From contig JBAXWB010000015.1 in NCBI GenBank assembly GCA_037128595.1, positions 1-64,000 of the forward strand: a DNA stretch of 64,000 bases, given 5' to 3'. This document shows, one piece after another, positions 60,427-64,000 of the stretch; the stretch's first letter is position 1; each line of letters opens with the position of its first letter. This stretch comes from a bacterium (GTDB taxonomy: Bacteria; Verrucomicrobiota; Kiritimatiellia; CAIKKV01; CAITUY01). The notes under the pieces are model-generated. The model did no database searches. It was not told the origin of the DNA and worked only from the letters and a program-made list of their open reading frames with translations. A program made the position numbers and the translations under genes.

Positions 60427-63400
60427 ATGGAGGGCTGTGCGGTGAGATTTTATACTCGAACATCATTCCTGTTTTTTTCGCCTTTGCCATTATTGTGGCT
60501 GGTTGTCGCGATGTTCGTGATGGCTGGATCATCCGGTGGGTTTGCTGCGGCTCCGATGAGTTCTCCCGTAGTTGACTGGGAAGCCCTTAAGCCTGATTCT
60601 ATCGTTCCTGCAACGCTTCTGGTCGGCTATAAGCCCGTCGTGGGTGACCAAAGCGTGAAGATGGCGGCGGAAGCGGTTCGAAATGATTTACATGCCAAGG
60701 TCGGGGCCACCTTGCGTCATCGATATTCGCTGATTCCTCTCGATTCGGTTCTTGTGCCCCAGGGGATGTCGCTGAAGGAGGCGGCCGCAATCTATGCGGC
60801 TGATCCTGGTGTTGCTTACGTTGAACCCAACTACAAACTCTATCCGACCGCTCTTCCGAACGATCCCGGTTATAGTATGTTATGGGGAATGCCGCGCATC
60901 CATGCGCCTGAAGCATGGGACGTTTCGAAGGGGAGCAAGAGCATCCTTGTCGCGGTGATTGACACCGGCATTTTGCGCACCCATCAGGATTTGGCGGCCA
61001 ACATGTGGCAGAATCCCGGTGAAACGGGGTTGGATTCACTTGGGCGCGATAAGGCAACCAATGGCGTTGATGATGATGGAAATGGATTCATTGACGATGT
61101 TAATGGCTGGGACTTTATTAACAATGACAACAACCCTACCGATGATCAAGGGCATGGCACTCACTGCGCAGGCACGATCGGCGGGGTCGGTAATAATGGC
61201 AAAGGCGTTGTTGGTGTGAATTGGAATGTCAGTATGGTTGCGCTTAAATTTATGGGTACGGATGGCGGGTCTACCGAGAATGCCATCCGCGCGCTGCAGT
61301 ATGCGGTGCTATCTATTCCCGGTGTTCGTCTCACCAGCAATAGCTGGGGCGGCACGGATAATAGTACGGCCCTTAAAAACGCTATTGATGCGGCTGGCGG
61401 CGCCGGGCAGTTGTTTATCGCCGCTGCGGGGAACGACTCAGTTAATAATGATACGAGTCCTCACTATCCTTCAAGTTATACGTCCTCAAATCTCATTTCA
61501 GTGGCTTCGATCGACTCGGATGGTAGCATGTCCTACTTTTCCAATTATGGTTCGAATTCAGTGGATCTGGCTGCACCGGGGGGCGGTATTTACAGCACCA
61601 CCTATGATGGAGGTTATGGCACAAAAAGCGGCACCTCAATGGCTACGCCGCATGTGGCGGGGGCGGCCGCCTTGTTGTGGTCTGTGAGTCCGGCCTCTAC
61701 CTGGCGCGAAATCCGTGCGGCCCTGCTTAATAACGCAAGACCGAATGCGGCCCTTGCCGGAAAAATGGTGACGGGGGGCGAACTGGATGTGGCGGCCGCG
61801 ATCAACACATTGAATCCGCCTGTGCTGAACCCTTCTCCTGTTTATGTTGTGGAGGGCGCTCAAGCCAATGTCGAGGTGACCCTTTTGAAGGAACCCGGGA
61901 CCAACGTCACGGTGTCAGTGGCTTGGTTTTCCGGTAGTACGAATCTTTATGTTGTGGGTAGTCCTGCCTTGGAATTTACTCCATCAAACTGGTCAAATGT
62001 GCAGACCTTTGCGGTGGGTTCATTAATTGATATCGCGGATCAGGCTAATGACACGGCTGTTTTTCGTGTAACGGCCGAAGGCTCCGGTGGCGCGGAAATA
62101 ACGGCCATCCAAAAAGATCTGGGGGATACGCTCCCGCCTCAGTGTGTGATTACTGGCTCGTTGAGTTCGGATCGGTCAATCGTTTCGTTCGATTTTAAAT
62201 TTGATGAGAGCGTCACCGGTTTTGACACGAACGACATTTCGGTTCTGAATAATGTGATTGGAGGCATAAATTTCATCGATTTCATAGACGTAACCGGAGT
62301 GGGGCAGCATTATCAGCTGCGATATGCCATTGCCGCTCCGATGGGGGCTTTGCAGGTGACAGTCCCTGCGGGTAGTTTGACGGATTTGAGTGGCAATGCC
62401 AATTCCAATGAGCAGTATCAGTTCACCTATACCTTGCCGTGGGTTAAGAATGATTTCTTTGATGATATGGAAGGTGGGGTTGGGGGGTGGACGGTGTCCA
62501 CGCAGGCGATGGCAGGCATCCAGACCAAGGCGTGGGAGTGGGGTATTCCGACCTACATTTATGGCCCTTCTGCCAATAGTGGAACCCACTGCTGGGGTAC
62601 CGTCATGACGAACGTCTATCCCAATAATATGAATTCGTGGCTGATGTCTCCTTCGATTCAGGTTGGTGTCAGTCCGACGTTGGATTTTTACCTGTGGCTC
62701 GATTTAGAACCGGTTCATGATGTGGGTTATGTTGAGGTGTATGACGGATTCTCTTGGGTGAATGTGACGCCAGGTGACGCCTACACTGGTGTTACGGGCG
62801 GATGGTTCCATGAACAGATTGCGCTGGATAATGCCGCATTCGGAAGCCGCTCCCTGAAGGTGCGGTTTAAAACCTTGAGCAATAGTAGCACTAATTATGC
62901 CGGGATGTATGTGGATGACGTGCGCGTGCAGAGTCAGCGGGATCCGGGGTTGTGGCTGGTTTCCTGCTCGCCTACCAATGCACCTGCCGGGACGACCAAT
63001 CCGTTGACCTTCACGATTTACAACTCCCTGCCGACAACGGTCTCGGCCTCGGCGGATATCAGTTCGCCTGATTTCGGGGTGACGGTTCTGAGCGGGAGCC
63101 CGGTCAGTTATGGACTCGTTGCCCCCGGTGAGGTGGTAACGTCGCTCGGCCCCGTGATGCTGCAGCTGGATGCGGCTGGGAATTTCGATTCCCCCGTGAT
63201 CTCGCTGTTTCATCAAGCCCGGAATGGCAGTGTGGCGCAAGTATCAGAGGCCGTGTCGTTCATCGTGGACGGGGTGTCCAATTCCGTGTCGACCAATGCC
63301 CTCACGGTAAGATCCCTGCTCGGGGTGACCGATTGGCTGGGCGGGTTTTTAACGGGGAATGGCGGGGCGACTTCCGCGATCTTCCAGGTGATCTATGCCG

Positions 63401-64000
63401 GGCCAGACGGGCTCAAGAATGCGCCTCAGGGGAATGGGCAGGTTACCGGCGATGATCGGATTCTTTATAGCACCGATGTCCATCTGCCTTACGGGCGCAT
63501 CGGGGAGGGCGTCGGGATTCTGCCGAATGCCGGGTCTTTCCTGAAGACGTTTTCGCATAACCTGTCCGCGACCGCGAAGGTGTATGTGCGGGCCTGGAAT
63601 GCGGCCTCCTTTGCGGCGTCTGCCGCCTATGGGGATTCGGCGCTCTACACCTTAACGGCGGCGACCAACCAGACCCATGATTACGGGCGTTGGGCCGTTG
63701 CGAATCCTGCGCCTGGCAGTTTCGGTCGTGATACCGATGGCGACTCCCTCTCGGATGGCTGGTGCGTGTTGCATGGGTTGTCTGCGAATAACCCGATTGT
63801 GCCGCTGGCGTGCAAGGTGATTGAAGCGAAATCTATCACGGATGTCTCCTTCCCGAACCGGGTCGCCGTCAGCAGTAATTTTGTCTTCATCGCGGATATG
63901 AACAACAAGCGGGTTCAGGTGTGGGATCGCGCCCTGACCACGCGGAAGTTTGTCCTGGGCGCCACCTCCGGGGCGGCGGGGACTAATTTCGGATTTCCGC
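60427..64000 (+). CDS. Large secreted subtilisin-like (S8) protease, multi-domain, 3' end outside window
   Basis: Open from ATG 60427 (GAAGG upstream; GTG 60442 is an alternative) to the right edge, at least 1191 residues. Signal peptide, then an I9-like propeptide (about 70-140, ending 'DPGVAYVEPNYKLYP'). The catalytic domain has Asp179 ('VAVIDTGI'), His243 ('GHGTHCAGTIGG') and Ser404 ('GTSMATPHVAGAAALLW'). Beta-sandwich modules follow: a Calx-beta/Ig-like one at about 460-560, a second Ig-like one to about 675, and a MAM/immune-inhibitor-A-like jelly roll with 'FDDMEGGVGGWTV' at about 680-840. Near residue 1100 is a calcium-type 'DTDGDSLSDGW' motif, then an NHL-like repeat ('VFIADMNNKRVQVWD'). 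Likely a surface or secreted protease. Confidence 0.93.
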   Translation, partial: MEGCAVRFYTRTSFLFFSPLPLLWLVVAMFVMAGSSGGFAAAPMSSPVVDWEALKPDSIVPATLLVGYKPVVGDQSVKMAAEAVRNDLHAKVGATLRHRYSLIPLDSVLVPQGMSLKEAAAIYAADPGVAYVEPNYKLYPTALPNDPGYSMLWGMPRIHAPEAWDVSKGSKSILVAVIDTGILRTHQDLAANMWQNPGETGLDSLGRDKATNGVDDDGNGFIDDVNGWDFINNDNNPTDDQGHGTHCAGTIGGVGNNGKGVVGVNWNVSMVALKFMGTDGGSTENAIRALQYAVLSIPGVRLTSNSWGGTDNSTALKNAIDAAGGAGQLFIAAAGNDSVNNDTSPHYPSSYTSSNLISVASIDSDGSMSYFSNYGSNSVDLAAPGGGIYSTTYDGGYGTKSGTSMATPHVAGAAALLWSVSPASTWREIRAALLNNARPNAALAGKMVTGGELDVAAAINTLNPPVLNPSPVYVVEGAQANVEVTLLKEPGTNVTVSVAWFSGSTNLYVVGSPALEFTPSNWSNVQTFAVGSLIDIADQANDTAVFRVTAEGSGGAEITAIQKDLGDTLPPQCVITGSLSSDRSIVSFDFKFDESVTGFDTNDISVLNNVIGGINFIDFIDVTGVGQHYQLRYAIAAPMGALQVTVPAGSLTDLSGNANSNEQYQFTYTLPWVKNDFFDDMEGGVGGWTVSTQAMAGIQTKAWEWGIPTYIYGPSANSGTHCWGTVMTNVYPNNMNSWLMSPSIQVGVSPTLDFYLWLDLEPVHDVGYVEVYDGFSWVNVTPGDAYTGVTGGWFHEQIALDNAAFGSRSLKVRFKTLSNSSTNYAGMYVDDVRVQSQRDPGLWLVSCSPTNAPAGTTNPLTFTIYNSLPTTVSASADISSPDFGVTVLSGSPVSYGLVAPGEVVTSLGPVMLQLDAAGNFDSPVISLFHQARNGSVAQVSEAVSFIVDGVSNSVSTNALTVRSLLGVTDWLGGFLTGNGGATSAIFQVIYAGPDGLKNAPQGNGQVTGDDRILYSTDVHLPYGRIGEGVGILPNAGSFLKTFSHNLSATAKVYVRAWNAASFAASAAYGDSALYTLTAATNQTHDYGRWAVANPAPGSFGRDTDGDSLSDGWCVLHGLSANNPIVPLACKVIEAKSITDVSFPNRVAVSSNFVFIADMNNKRVQVWDRALTTRKFVLGATSGAAGTNFGFP

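Overview
This is a moderately GC-rich bacterial chromosome segment. The gene content suggests a member of the PVC superphylum (Verrucomicrobiota, Kiritimatiellota or Lentisphaerota). The pointers are a secreted carbohydrate-degradation cluster with UroD-type proteins and SSS symporters, a fused MetX-MetW, a giant secreted subtilase with NHL-type repeats, and many dispersed palindromic repeats. The assignment is inferred from content; no rRNA is present.

Positions 1-17850 (+ strand) form a catabolic cluster. It holds the end of a beta-propeller glycosidase, a sialate O-acetylesterase-like enzyme, a tandem-domain esterase, a large secreted glycosidase-like protein with a CBM9-like end, two UroD/MtaA-superfamily proteins, a secreted beta-helix protein, a 2-hydroxyacid dehydrogenase, two SSS sodium symporters flanking a 69-residue two-TM protein, and an aldose 1-epimerase. 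A strong promoter overlapped by a perfect palindrome lies at 4462-4490. The implied pathway is deacylation and cleavage of a decorated glycan outside the cytoplasm, sodium-driven uptake, then epimerisation, oxidoreduction and possibly demethylation inside.

Positions 17850-21600 are accessory: a Cys-rich microprotein, a BrnT-like toxin with a ribbon-helix-helix antitoxin, a DUF4143 ATPase, tRNA-Lys, tRNA-Gly and a cytidylate-kinase-like gene. Positions 21681-31743 carry recN, a three-gene type II secretion/pilus-like set (K, L, M order), ispD, a metallophosphoesterase, a metalloenzyme, ptsN, a gutted Gfo/Idh gene, tRNA-Arg, ettA and a GNAT. Positions 31755-37735 carry dnaE followed by a GYF-like coiled-coil protein and a single-TM coiled-coil protein.

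Positions 37863-46437 (- strand) are a nusA-infB-rbfA-truB-ribF-rpsO-pnp translation/RNA operon with a recognisable promoter and a hairpin in its leader, preceded by an RRM protein. Then come bioF-bioC (+), the metXW-cysE-purL operon (-), cutA (-), a YgiQ radical-SAM gene (-), a DUF362 gene (-) and the start of an S8 protease that runs off the right edge.

The most striking feature is the density of palindromic repeats. There are four copies of one REP-like hairpin, two copies of a two-hairpin element with a compensatory base change, one 153-bp element with roughly 30-bp inverted ends, and several other inverted or tandem repeats. Two different repeat types sit in frame inside ygiQ, and one appears to extend an esterase reading frame, so these elements are reshaping proteins here.
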